Assembly (NCBI GenBank): GCA_031552995.1
Contig: JAVBMB010000009.1
Coordinates: 1 to 64,000, forward strand
DNA length: 64,000 nucleotides
Reading direction: 5' to 3'
Source of the DNA: JAVBMB01 sp031552995
GTDB taxonomy: Bacteria; Bacillota; Clostridia; Oscillospirales; Butyricicoccaceae
Part shown: in pieces, positions 34,363 through 43,496 of the stretch
Layout: each line of letters opens with the position of its first letter
Numbering within the stretch: the stretch's first letter is position 1
The notes under the pieces: generated by a model
Told to the model about the DNA's origin: nothing
Seen by the model: only the letters and a program-made list of their open reading frames with translations
Database searches by the model: none
Position numbers and translations under genes: made by a program

Positions 34363-35166
34363 TCAGCTTTCGATATATACGTCGATTTCGGTCGGCGCGC
34401 GTCGAAAACGCCGGCGGAAGTTGACGTGCATGTAGTTCATCAGGCGGTATATATAAGCTGTTATCGGAGTTATGTCGGCGAGATTTGTGCCGGGGCGACG
34501 ATTTAAATCGATGTTAAGCATTAAATCGCTTATTGCCGTAAACGGGCTTAAAGGCATATCAGATATTGTCAGAACGGCGCAGCCGCGGGACTTTGCCGTC
34601 CGCGCGCAGTCGAACGTGTAAGTGTAGTGAGGGGATATCGACACCGCAATGACAAGCGTGCCGGGCGTCATGATGCCCAGTATCTCATTCCAGTCGCCCA
34701 TCAGGCGCGACAGATAGACATTCTCTCTTATGCGGTCGAGCTGGTGCAGCAGCTCGGCGGCAATACCGAATGAGTCCAAATACCCGATTATCAGGATGTT
34801 TTTTGCGTCGATAACCGAGTTGGCGATTCGGAAAAGTAAATCGGAGTCGAGCGCCGAAAACATATTGGCGACGCTCTCGAGCGATAAGTGAGCCTGGTCG
34901 TCGTCGCGCAGGGAGGGGATGTCAATCTTCACGGCGGGGGAGGACATGACATGAGATTGGAAGTTTTTTTGCATGTCCGAAAACCCGCTGTAGCCAAGTG
35001 CGTGGCTGAAGCGGACAATCGACGCCGTGCTTGTGCCGATTTTCCCCGCCAGCTCGGCGAGAGAACAGAACAGCGTTTGGCCGTAGTTTGCCTGAATAAA
35101 CCTGGCGATATGTTGCTGAGACTTTGAGAGTGTGGGGTAGAGCGCCTCGATTTTGTTTATGAGCAT
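34363..35166 (-). CDS. MurR/RpiR-family regulator with SIS domain
   Basis: A 267-residue transcription regulator. The N-terminal HTH_6 domain (LSKSQQHIARFIQANY...SLAELAGKIGTSTASIVRFSHALGYSGFSDMQKNF, residues 14-70) is typical of the RpiR family. The C-terminal half (about 115-250) is a sugar-isomerase (SIS) fold (KNILIIGYLDSFGIAAELLHQL, TPGTLVIAVSISPHYTYTFDCARTAKSRGCAVLTISD), which binds a phosphosugar. No sugar gene is adjacent. It is divergent from the unknown gene at 35583 and the M20D gene beyond, so amino-sugar or peptide metabolism could be the target. Mirror copy at 39839-40642. Confidence 0.93.
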   Translation of the reverse strand: MLINKIEALYPTLSKSQQHIARFIQANYGQTLFCSLAELAGKIGTSTASIVRFSHALGYSGFSDMQKNFQSHVMSSPAVKIDIPSLRDDDQAHLSLESVANMFSALDSDLLFRIANSVIDAKNILIIGYLDSFGIAAELLHQLDRIRENVYLSRLMGDWNEILGIMTPGTLVIAVSISPHYTYTFDCARTAKSRGCAVLTISDMPLSPFTAISDLMLNIDLNRRPGTNLADITPITAYIYRLMNYMHVNFRRRFRRAPTEIDVYIES

Positions 35167-35490
35167 AATGCACCTCCGTTTGCATGGCAGGCGTGGCGGA
35201 ACAGCGGCTTTGGACAGCGCGTGAACTGTTTGGTACGATTTTAGTTTTGTGTATTGTTTAGTTCAGTTTACCGCCGCCGCGCTCGGCTGTCAATGGCAGG
35301 GTGCGGTTACAGGGGCAGCGGGGTTGGAGGCGAGATGGACACAGGCGGATTTCCGGCGCAAATACCGCCGGCGAAGATGGTTTTTGCGTCGAATCGCAGC
35401 GACAATATGACGAAAATTGGCGCAGTATATACTTCAAACGCAAGCGCGGAGGCGAGAGAAATATGTATCTGCTGAAAACGCAGTATTTTA
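35167..35490. promoter_or_regulatory. Divergent intergenic region between rpiR-type gene and the 151-residue gene
   Basis: A 324-base stretch without genes that should hold the promoters and operators of both flanking genes. On the minus strand CTGAAC, 17 bases, TAAAAT is a weak promoter candidate for the regulator, next to repeated GTTTAGTTCAGTTTACC-like half-sites. Mirror region 39515-39838. Confidence 0.4.
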
Positions 35491-35519
35491 TTGTTAATGC
35501 GCGTGCTTTGTGCTAAAAT
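35491..35519 (+). promoter_or_regulatory. Promoter of the 151-residue protein and M20D gene
   Basis: TTGTTA, 17 bases, TAAAAT, 64 bases before the ATG at 35583. Mirror copy at 39486-39514 (-). Confidence 0.65.
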
Positions 35520-35582
35520 TAAACATATATATCGTCATGCGGCATACAGAGCGCCGTAATATTCGTTTTGGGAGGCACACTT

Positions 35583-36038
35583 ATGCAGTATAAGCTTGCG
35601 ATAGTCAGCAAGGTAGATTTGGCCGACGGCCGTCACATGGCCCTGGTGACACTGTATCCCGGTACCTCGGCGTGTATAGAGGCGACGAGGAAGGGCACAG
35701 TAGCGGCGTCGTACATCGAAGTGCTTGAGCCGCCGATTGAGCTGCCGGAGGCGTATTCCGCAAAAGGAAAAAAACGCATAAAGCTTGTGATGCGGCTGGA
35801 CCCGTATGGCGAGGACGGGCGGAGGATGGCCGGAGCGCTGTACTATCAGCAGGTGTTTGGGCGTAGCTGCCACGATGACGAGACGCAAAAGGGCATCGCC
35901 GACATTATATATCAGGCGATGGTTGATTTGTATTTGACGGCTGAAACCGACGAGAGCGGGTTTTCAAATGCCGGGGCACTGTGTGTCGGTGCGATTCGCG
36001 AGGCGTGCGCGCGAAACGCGGCAACAACCGGGAAGTGA
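35583..36038 (+). CDS. Conserved-looking protein of unknown function
   Basis: A 151-residue soluble protein that I do not recognise. The N-terminal part is beta-rich (YKLAIVSKVDLADGRHMALVTLYPGTSACIEATRKG) and a basic segment (KGKKRIKLVMRLDPYGEDGRR) follows. The rest is helical and ends in AGALCVGAIREACARNAATTGK. The ATG at 35583 follows GGGAGG; the frame opens five codons earlier at a TTG. It is probably co-transcribed with the amidohydrolase 58 bases downstream. Mirror copy at 38967-39422. Confidence 0.75.
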   Translation: MQYKLAIVSKVDLADGRHMALVTLYPGTSACIEATRKGTVAASYIEVLEPPIELPEAYSAKGKKRIKLVMRLDPYGEDGRRMAGALYYQQVFGRSCHDDETQKGIADIIYQAMVDLYLTAETDESGFSNAGALCVGAIREACARNAATTGK

Positions 36039-36095
36039 TTTGGGATTGGCGGCGGCACAGGCGTAAACGGCGCGCTGCGCATTGAAAGGATTTTT

Positions 36096-37316
36096 ATGGT
36101 TAAGCTTGAGAGTATTGCACCGTACGAGCAGGAGATAATCGAGATATTTAAGCAGATTCATATGCATCCCGAGCCGGGTTTTTTTGAGTTCAACACGGCA
36201 GCCCTGATAAAGGAAAAGCTGCGCGCATGGGGGCTTGATGTGAGGGAAAACCTGGCCATGACCGGCGTTATGGGCGTGCTTGATACCGGAAAGCCGGGGC
36301 GGACGGTACTGCTGCGCGCCGACATGGACTGCCTGCCGGTTATTGAGGCCAGCGGCGTGGAATACTGCTCTCAGTCGCCGGGGTTGATGCACGCGTGCGG
36401 GCATGACACGCATGTGGCGATGCTGCTGGGGGCGGCGAAATATATGTCGGAGCACCCGGACGAATTGTGCGGAAAGGTGAAGTTTGTATTTCAGCCTGCC
36501 GAGGAGGGCACGACCGACAGCAGGAAGGCCGAGGTCGCCGAGCTTGGGCTGGGGACAACCGACGGTGCGCAGATTATGATTGCGCAGGGCGTGGCTGACG
36601 GAGTCGACGCATGCTTTGCAATCCATATCGATTCTACATCACCTGTCGGCACGGGTAAGGTGTGCCGCAAGGAAGCGATGGCGTCCGCGGATCAGTTTGA
36701 CTTTGTGATTAAGGGAACCGGCGGGCACGGCTCGTCGCCGCAGACGGCGACAGACCCCGTGAGCGCGGCCGCCGTGGCCATTCAAACGATTAATCTTATT
36801 CCGGCGCGCAGCGTGTCGGCGTTTGACCAGTGTGTCATCAGCATCGGAACGCTGGAGACGCCGGGGTCGCGCTGGAATATAATTCCGGCGAATGTCCGCG
36901 CCGGCGGCACGGTGCGCACATTTAATGACGAGGTGCGCAAAAGGACATTTGAGCTTATCGAGCAGCGTGTGGCGGATGCCGCAAAGACGTTCGGGTGCGA
37001 GTATGAGTTTAAGCTGACACCATACTACGCGCCGACAGTGAATGACCCCGATGTGGCGGCGCTTGTGCTGGAAACCGGCCGCGAGCTGATGGGCGAAGGG
37101 ATGGCATATGCCGAGTCGCCGAGCATGGGCGGTGAGGATGTCGGGTATTTCTTCCGCAAGGCGCCGGGCGCTTTGATGATGCTGGGCGGCAGCTTTAAGA
37201 ATGACCCGAAGCCGGCGACGCTGCACAGCCCATATGTGAGGATTGACCCTTCGGCGCTTAAATATGGAGTCGCGATGCACGTGAATATGTGTATCAAACT
37301 GACAAAGCCGTTGTGA
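36096..37316 (+). CDS. M20D-family amidohydrolase/peptidase
   Basis: A 406-residue metal-dependent hydrolase of the M20D group, which includes amino-acid N-deacylases, carboxypeptidases and IAA-amino-acid hydrolases. Metal and catalytic motifs are in place: LRADMDCLPV, MHACGHDTH with the metal-binding Cys and His, VFQPAEEG with the catalytic and bridging glutamates, and SMGGEDVGYF near residue 345. The dimerisation lid carries GTGGHGSSPQ. It should be an active cytoplasmic deacylase. AAAGG lies 7 bases ahead of the ATG. It is the last gene before the palindrome axis. Mirror copy at 37689-38909. Confidence 0.95.
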   Translation: MVKLESIAPYEQEIIEIFKQIHMHPEPGFFEFNTAALIKEKLRAWGLDVRENLAMTGVMGVLDTGKPGRTVLLRADMDCLPVIEASGVEYCSQSPGLMHACGHDTHVAMLLGAAKYMSEHPDELCGKVKFVFQPAEEGTTDSRKAEVAELGLGTTDGAQIMIAQGVADGVDACFAIHIDSTSPVGTGKVCRKEAMASADQFDFVIKGTGGHGSSPQTATDPVSAAAVAIQTINLIPARSVSAFDQCVISIGTLETPGSRWNIIPANVRAGGTVRTFNDEVRKRTFELIEQRVADAAKTFGCEYEFKLTPYYAPTVNDPDVAALVLETGRELMGEGMAYAESPSMGGEDVGYFFRKAPGALMMLGGSFKNDPKPATLHSPYVRIDPSALKYGVAMHVNMCIKLTKPL

Positions 37317-37362
37317 GTTGCCGTGAACGCTCCGTTTGCGCGGTGCGCCGCGCCGTGACAAC

Positions 37363-37388
37363 AAAAAGGCAGTGCCGAGGCACTGCCT
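37363..37388 (-). terminator. Terminator pointing away from the axis, left arm
   Basis: On the minus strand AGGCAGTGCC and GGCACTGCCT form a perfect 10-bp stem followed by TTTTTGTTG. It would end transcripts arriving from the axis side, yet only 115 bases and no gene lie between it and the axis. The mirror copy is at 37617-37642 on the plus strand. Confidence 0.85.
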
Positions 37389-37616
37389 GAGGTTGCCTGA
37401 AAACCCTGCGGGGTTTCAGGCATTTAGCCGGTCCCGCCTGCGGGCAGGATTTCGCCCATTTTATGCGTAATAATGGCAGGTTAAGGTGATTTTCCACGGA
37501 CATGTCCGTGGAAAATCACCTTAACCTGCCATTATTACGCATAAAATGGGCGAAATCCTGCCCGCAGGCGGGACCGGCTAAATGCCTGAAACCCCGCAGG
37601 GTTTTCAGGCAACCTC

Positions 37617-37642
37617 AGGCAGTGCCTCGGCACTGCCTTTTT
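37617..37642 (+). terminator. Terminator pointing away from the axis, right arm
   Basis: Mirror of the structure at 37363-37388. Here it reads on the plus strand with TTTTTGTTG after the stem, again with no gene between it and the axis. Confidence 0.85.
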
Positions 37643-37688
37643 GTTGTCACGGCGCGGCGCACCGCGCAAACGGAGCGTTCACGGCAAC

Positions 37689-38909
37689 TCACAACGGCTT
37701 TGTCAGTTTGATACACATATTCACGTGCATCGCGACTCCATATTTAAGCGCCGAAGGGTCAATCCTCACATATGGGCTGTGCAGCGTCGCCGGCTTCGGG
37801 TCATTCTTAAAGCTGCCGCCCAGCATCATCAAAGCGCCCGGCGCCTTGCGGAAGAAATACCCGACATCCTCACCGCCCATGCTCGGCGACTCGGCATATG
37901 CCATCCCTTCGCCCATCAGCTCGCGGCCGGTTTCCAGCACAAGCGCCGCCACATCGGGGTCATTCACTGTCGGCGCGTAGTATGGTGTCAGCTTAAACTC
38001 ATACTCGCACCCGAACGTCTTTGCGGCATCCGCCACACGCTGCTCGATAAGCTCAAATGTCCTTTTGCGCACCTCGTCATTAAATGTGCGCACCGTGCCG
38101 CCGGCGCGGACATTCGCCGGAATTATATTCCAGCGCGACCCCGGCGTCTCCAGCGTTCCGATGCTGATGACACACTGGTCAAACGCCGACACGCTGCGCG
38201 CCGGAATAAGATTAATCGTTTGAATGGCCACGGCGGCCGCGCTCACGGGGTCTGTCGCCGTCTGCGGCGACGAGCCGTGCCCGCCGGTTCCCTTAATCAC
38301 AAAGTCAAACTGATCCGCGGACGCCATCGCTTCCTTGCGGCACACCTTACCCGTGCCGACAGGTGATGTAGAATCGATATGGATTGCAAAGCATGCGTCG
38401 ACTCCGTCAGCCACGCCCTGCGCAATCATAATCTGCGCACCGTCGGTTGTCCCCAGCCCAAGCTCGGCGACCTCGGCCTTCCTGCTGTCGGTCGTGCCCT
38501 CCTCGGCAGGCTGAAATACAAACTTCACCTTTCCGCACAATTCGTCCGGGTGCTCCGACATATATTTCGCCGCCCCCAGCAGCATCGCCACATGCGTGTC
38601 ATGCCCGCACGCGTGCATCAACCCCGGCGACTGAGAGCAGTATTCCACGCCGCTGGCCTCAATAACCGGCAGGCAGTCCATGTCGGCGCGCAGCAGTACC
38701 GTCCGCCCCGGCTTTCCGGTATCAAGCACGCCCATAACGCCGGTCATGGCCAGGTTTTCCCTCACATCAAGCCCCCATGCGCGCAGCTTTTCCTTTATCA
38801 GGGCTGCCGTGTTGAACTCAAAAAAACCCGGCTCGGGATGCATATGAATCTGCTTAAATATCTCGATTATCTCCTGCTCGTACGGTGCAATACTCTCAAG
38901 CTTAACCAT
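37689..38909 (-). CDS. M20D-family amidohydrolase (mirror copy)
   Basis: Right-arm copy of the gene at 36096-37316, identical over all 406 residues, including CGHDTH, PAEEG and GGEDVGYF. It is the first gene after the axis, so the two copies converge across the axis with 372 bases between their stops. Confidence 0.93.
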   Translation of the reverse strand: MVKLESIAPYEQEIIEIFKQIHMHPEPGFFEFNTAALIKEKLRAWGLDVRENLAMTGVMGVLDTGKPGRTVLLRADMDCLPVIEASGVEYCSQSPGLMHACGHDTHVAMLLGAAKYMSEHPDELCGKVKFVFQPAEEGTTDSRKAEVAELGLGTTDGAQIMIAQGVADGVDACFAIHIDSTSPVGTGKVCRKEAMASADQFDFVIKGTGGHGSSPQTATDPVSAAAVAIQTINLIPARSVSAFDQCVISIGTLETPGSRWNIIPANVRAGGTVRTFNDEVRKRTFELIEQRVADAAKTFGCEYEFKLTPYYAPTVNDPDVAALVLETGRELMGEGMAYAESPSMGGEDVGYFFRKAPGALMMLGGSFKNDPKPATLHSPYVRIDPSALKYGVAMHVNMCIKLTKPL

Positions 38910-38966
38910 AAAAATCCTTTCAATGCGCAGCGCGCCGTTTACGCCTGTGCCGCCGCCAATCCCAAA

Positions 38967-39422
38967 TCACTTCCCGGTTGTTGCCGCGTTTCGCGCGCAC
39001 GCCTCGCGAATCGCACCGACACACAGTGCCCCGGCATTTGAAAACCCGCTCTCGTCGGTTTCAGCCGTCAAATACAAATCAACCATCGCCTGATATATAA
39101 TGTCGGCGATGCCCTTTTGCGTCTCGTCATCGTGGCAGCTACGCCCAAACACCTGCTGATAGTACAGCGCTCCGGCCATCCTCCGCCCGTCCTCGCCATA
39201 CGGGTCCAGCCGCATCACAAGCTTTATGCGTTTTTTTCCTTTTGCGGAATACGCCTCCGGCAGCTCAATCGGCGGCTCAAGCACTTCGATGTACGACGCC
39301 GCTACTGTGCCCTTCCTCGTCGCCTCTATACACGCCGAGGTACCGGGATACAGTGTCACCAGGGCCATGTGACGGCCGTCGGCCAAATCTACCTTGCTGA
39401 CTATCGCAAGCTTATACTGCAT
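38967..39422 (-). CDS. Unknown 151-residue protein (mirror copy)
   Basis: Right-arm copy of 35583-36038, identical, with its GGGAGG site and upstream promoter (39486-39514). Confidence 0.73.
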   Translation of the reverse strand: MQYKLAIVSKVDLADGRHMALVTLYPGTSACIEATRKGTVAASYIEVLEPPIELPEAYSAKGKKRIKLVMRLDPYGEDGRRMAGALYYQQVFGRSCHDDETQKGIADIIYQAMVDLYLTAETDESGFSNAGALCVGAIREACARNAATTGK

Positions 39423-39838
39423 AAGTGTGCCTCCCAAAACGAATATTACGGCGCTCTGTATGCCGCATGACGATATATATGTTTAATTTTAGCACAAAGC
39501 ACGCGCATTAACAATAAAATACTGCGTTTTCAGCAGATACATATTTCTCTCGCCTCCGCGCTTGCGTTTGAAGTATATACTGCGCCAATTTTCGTCATAT
39601 TGTCGCTGCGATTCGACGCAAAAACCATCTTCGCCGGCGGTATTTGCGCCGGAAATCCGCCTGTGTCCATCTCGCCTCCAACCCCGCTGCCCCTGTAACC
39701 GCACCCTGCCATTGACAGCCGAGCGCGGCGGCGGTAAACTGAACTAAACAATACACAAAACTAAAATCGTACCAAACAGTTCACGCGCTGTCCAAAGCCG
39801 CTGTTCCGCCACGCCTGCCATGCAAACGGAGGTGCATT

Positions 39839-40642
39839 ATGCTCATAAACAAAATCGAGGCGCTCTACCCCACACTCTCAAAGTCTCAGCAACATATCGC
39901 CAGGTTTATTCAGGCAAACTACGGCCAAACGCTGTTCTGTTCTCTCGCCGAGCTGGCGGGGAAAATCGGCACAAGCACGGCGTCGATTGTCCGCTTCAGC
40001 CACGCACTTGGCTACAGCGGGTTTTCGGACATGCAAAAAAACTTCCAATCTCATGTCATGTCCTCCCCCGCCGTGAAGATTGACATCCCCTCCCTGCGCG
40101 ACGACGACCAGGCTCACTTATCGCTCGAGAGCGTCGCCAATATGTTTTCGGCGCTCGACTCCGATTTACTTTTCCGAATCGCCAACTCGGTTATCGACGC
40201 AAAAAACATCCTGATAATCGGGTATTTGGACTCATTCGGTATTGCCGCCGAGCTGCTGCACCAGCTCGACCGCATAAGAGAGAATGTCTATCTGTCGCGC
40301 CTGATGGGCGACTGGAATGAGATACTGGGCATCATGACGCCCGGCACGCTTGTCATTGCGGTGTCGATATCCCCTCACTACACTTACACGTTCGACTGCG
40401 CGCGGACGGCAAAGTCCCGCGGCTGCGCCGTTCTGACAATATCTGATATGCCTTTAAGCCCGTTTACGGCAATAAGCGATTTAATGCTTAACATCGATTT
40501 AAATCGTCGCCCCGGCACAAATCTCGCCGACATAACTCCGATAACAGCTTATATATACCGCCTGATGAACTACATGCACGTCAACTTCCGCCGGCGTTTT
40601 CGACGCGCGCCGACCGAAATCGACGTATATATCGAAAGCTGA
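39839..40642 (+). CDS. MurR/RpiR-family regulator with SIS domain (mirror copy)
   Basis: Right-arm copy of 34363-35166, identical over 267 residues: HTH_6 domain followed by a SIS sugar-phosphate-binding domain. Confidence 0.92.
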   Translation: MLINKIEALYPTLSKSQQHIARFIQANYGQTLFCSLAELAGKIGTSTASIVRFSHALGYSGFSDMQKNFQSHVMSSPAVKIDIPSLRDDDQAHLSLESVANMFSALDSDLLFRIANSVIDAKNILIIGYLDSFGIAAELLHQLDRIRENVYLSRLMGDWNEILGIMTPGTLVIAVSISPHYTYTFDCARTAKSRGCAVLTISDMPLSPFTAISDLMLNIDLNRRPGTNLADITPITAYIYRLMNYMHVNFRRRFRRAPTEIDVYIES

Positions 40643-40829
40643 TGGCGCGCAAAAAGGCCGGCACACAGCCGGCCTTCAGGTCTTATTCTTTTGTGCGGAT
40701 GCTTTCACGCCCCTGCCGTCATCCGCCTTTCACAGGCTGGGCGATTGTTTTTAGGCGTATCTTTTTCAAGCTAATGCTTATTGTGGAATGTTTTATATCA
40801 TTGCACACGTATCCCGTTATTTACTTACT

Positions 40830-41456
40830 CTATTCCATTTTAGATTTAATATCTTCAATGATTTCGTCAAAAACTTGCTCCCTATTTGTCGATGTGTCAT
40901 AAATAGTAAAGCCGTATTTTATTAATTGGCCAGTCATAGATTGATTGGATGGAATGAAATCCCGGCTGATTAGCTCTTTCAGCTCATTATCATCCATGCC
41001 GTATGTCCATTCGTCTTCCGTATCGTATTTCTTTAAATCAAGGAAAAAGTCTTCGGCAGTTTTTTTGTTTTGCACCAACCCAATAAGAATAAAATAATCC
41101 TTTATTTCATTTATCCCATAGGCGTCCAGAATAGGCAATATTTTTTCAAAATCGAAATGCCCTCCCTCCAGCACAAACCTGTTTCCTTTCACAGCGTGCT
41201 TTCGAAGGTTTAAATCATCAGCCATGCCGTCACTGACAGAAAACATGCCAAGAAAATGGCCGATAAACGGTGCCGCGTTGGCCGTTGCTTTATTATAATC
41301 CCACGCAATTCTAACATCCATCTGGGGGTATGACCTGTCAAACACGGTCATAAGTTTGTCGAGGCTGATGACAAAGTGATCCAGCTCTTCATTTATCTTT
41401 TTCGCCAATGTTGTTTTACCGCTTCTGCCCGGCCCTGCGATGATTATGTTTTTCAT
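40830..41456 (-). CDS. P-loop kinase-like protein (mirror copy)
   Basis: Right-arm copy of 33549-34175, identical, with Walker A GPGRSGKT at residues 8-15 and its own terminator at 40651-40676. Confidence 0.8.
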   Translation of the reverse strand: MKNIIIAGPGRSGKTTLAKKINEELDHFVISLDKLMTVFDRSYPQMDVRIAWDYNKATANAAPFIGHFLGMFSVSDGMADDLNLRKHAVKGNRFVLEGGHFDFEKILPILDAYGINEIKDYFILIGLVQNKKTAEDFFLDLKKYDTEDEWTYGMDDNELKELISRDFIPSNQSMTGQLIKYGFTIYDTSTNREQVFDEIIEDIKSKME

Positions 41457-41563
41457 ATTTTATTACAACCTCCACGATATATAAAAACTCCTCACCTTCT
41501 GCTATCATACCATACATCAATAAAAAACATAGCATCTTCTCTATCAGATGCTATGTTTTTTAT

Positions 41564-41648
41564 TGGTGGGAGCGGGTGGATTCGAACCACCGAAGTCACT
41601 GACAACAGATTTACAGTCTGCCCCCTTTGGCCACTCGGGAACGCTCCC
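41564..41648 (-). tRNA. tRNA-Tyr (GTA) (mirror copy)
   Basis: Right-arm copy of 33357-33441, base-for-base the same, including the encoded CCA. Confidence 0.96.
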
Positions 41649-41678
41649 CCATATCTATATTGAGTTGTGTTTGAAAAA

Positions 41679-41754
41679 TGGAGCTGGTGGACGGATTTGA
41701 ACCCCCGACCTGCTGATTACAAATCAGCTGCTCTACCTGCTGAGCTACACCAGC
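41679..41754 (-). tRNA. tRNA-Thr (TGT) (mirror copy)
   Basis: Right-arm copy of 33251-33326, with the same TTGATT-17-TATACT promoter at 41781-41809. Confidence 0.96.
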
Positions 41755-41824
41755 CTAGCGGATTCCTGCGCGCGAAAATCAGTATAGCATACAGGCGGGC
41801 AAAAATCAAGGTGTTTTTTAAGAT

Positions 41825-42499
41825 TCAGTTCTCCTTTTCAATTTTTTCCGAAACACCGTGTAAAACGGCGAACAGCGACGGCGCCAGCATCGGGTAATCG
41901 GTGTTCAGCGAATCCATTGTCATATCAGGCAATCCCACCGGTTCACGCTTATTATTATCGGCAAGCTGGCGCAGTTTACCCTCGTGTTTTTTAATTTTCG
42001 CGTCGCACAGCTCGGAATAATATGACAAAGGCGTGGCAAACGCGCCGTCGGCGTTCTTCTTGTCAATGGAATACAGCAGCCTGAACACTTTATAATAGCA
42101 TGTCGAAAAATATCCTGAAATCTCCTGTACCAGCGACTTGTTGCCGCATTTGCCCACCAGCTCATACATCAGCGATATGGCGTTAAGCAGCATTTTTTTG
42201 CTAAGCATGGCTGACGCACTGCCCTTTAGCACATTGCCGCGCATCTCGCTCAGGTCGTCAAGCTCCTCGCCTATTATTGAGGCGCCGTCGCGCGACATTG
42301 TGCGCCCCAGCAGATAGTCGGCCGAAACTCCGTAATAATCGGCGGCGCGCACAACAAAGCTAAGCCCGGGCTCTCTTACACTGTTTTCATAGTGCGAAAG
42401 CAGCGCCTGAGACACGCCGAGATCATTTGCAGCCTTACGCTGGCTGATTTTTTTCTCCTGCCGCAGCAGAGAGAGCGTCCTCGGAAAATCGCTGACCAT
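41825..42499 (-). CDS. XRE-family regulator (mirror copy)
   Basis: Right-arm copy of 32506-33180, identical over 224 residues. Confidence 0.9.
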   Translation of the reverse strand: MVSDFPRTLSLLRQEKKISQRKAANDLGVSQALLSHYENSVREPGLSFVVRAADYYGVSADYLLGRTMSRDGASIIGEELDDLSEMRGNVLKGSASAMLSKKMLLNAISLMYELVGKCGNKSLVQEISGYFSTCYYKVFRLLYSIDKKNADGAFATPLSYYSELCDAKIKKHEGKLRQLADNNKREPVGLPDMTMDSLNTDYPMLAPSLFAVLHGVSEKIEKEN

Positions 42500-42816
42500 T
42501 TAATCCCCATCCCACTAAGCGCCGCACGGTTTACCCCTTGCCATGCCGTGCCGCTTCAAAACAATAAATCAAGTATAAGCTACGATTTTGAATATGTAAA
42601 GGACAAAATATTACGCTGAGTTATATTTTTCGACCGCATTTTTGTCATGTTTCCACAAATTTGGCATTCCGTGTTTTTTCGTCTCACCGGTCGGCAGAAT
42701 CAAAATATTTTTGCCGGCACAATATCTTGTCATATAGCGTCATGCGCAACCGCCATATCTGCTTGCAAAAAAAAACAAATCCGAATATAATATTTATGCA
42801 AAAGGAGGGATCAGTC

Positions 42817-43296
42817 ATGTCAATTGATCGGGTTCGTGCATTTTTTACAAAAATGGGCCGTGCAGACGATATTATGGAATTCGATGTCTCTAGCGCTACA
42901 GTCCAGCTTGCGGCGCAGGCTGTCGGCGTCCCCGGCGCGCAGATTGCCAAAACCATATCGCTGCGCCATGCCGACGGAGGCTGCATCGTCGTCGTCGCAG
43001 CCGGCGACGCAAAAATCAGCAACCGAAAGTTCAAAGATACATTTGGCTTCAAGGCAAAAATGCTTACCGGCGACGAAGCGCTGGAAAAAACCGGCTACGC
43101 CGTCGGCGGCGTCTGCCCGTTCGCCCTGCCGTCCGACGTCAGTGTATACCTTGATGAGTCTCTGCGCCGGTTCGACTATGTCTATCCCGCCTGCGGCAGT
43201 TCAAACTCGGCAATAAAACTCACCTGCGACGAGCTGCAGCAGTATTCCTCTCCCTGTTCCTGGGGCGATATCTGCGACATCCCCACGCAGGAGTAA
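42817..43296 (+). CDS. YbaK/EbsC-family editing protein (mirror copy)
   Basis: Right-arm copy of 31709-32188, identical, with promoter 42763-42791 and AAAGGAGG ahead of the start. Confidence 0.92.
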   Translation: MSIDRVRAFFTKMGRADDIMEFDVSSATVQLAAQAVGVPGAQIAKTISLRHADGGCIVVVAAGDAKISNRKFKDTFGFKAKMLTGDEALEKTGYAVGGVCPFALPSDVSVYLDESLRRFDYVYPACGSSNSAIKLTCDELQQYSSPCSWGDICDIPTQE

Positions 43297-43496
43297 TACG
43301 GGTGTATCCGGCGGTTAAGCGGTCGATATTTTCCGTCATACCGCAAAAAAACCGCAAAACGGCATAACAGCCGATAAATCAAGCGCAGAGAGGCATCTCC
43401 CTGCGCTTATTCATGTAATACAATTTGTGTCATTGCACTCGGCGTGTCACACACGCGCGGGCGCTGAAACGATTTCAAAAATATACGCCGCGGATA

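Larger units (their letters stand above)
37317..37688. other. Hairpin-dense cassette at the palindrome axis
   Basis: No gene is supported. From 37363 to 37460 the left half carries three hairpins in a row: 37367-37388 (perfect 10 bp), 37395-37421 (11 bp with one bulge) and CCTGC/GCAGG near 37447. About 40 AT-rich bases then run to the axis at 37502/37503, after which everything repeats in reverse. The hairpin cluster looks like a dispersed intergenic repeat. The frames that start at the axis and run outward on both strands are products of this cassette, not genes. Confidence 0.7.

Noticed and set aside
37294..37711. Open frames that begin at the axis and run outward on both strands (69 and 132 codons)
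   Set aside because: They run through the terminator hairpins, overlap the amidohydrolase gene antisense, lack ribosome binding sites, and their start codon is created by the axis itself.
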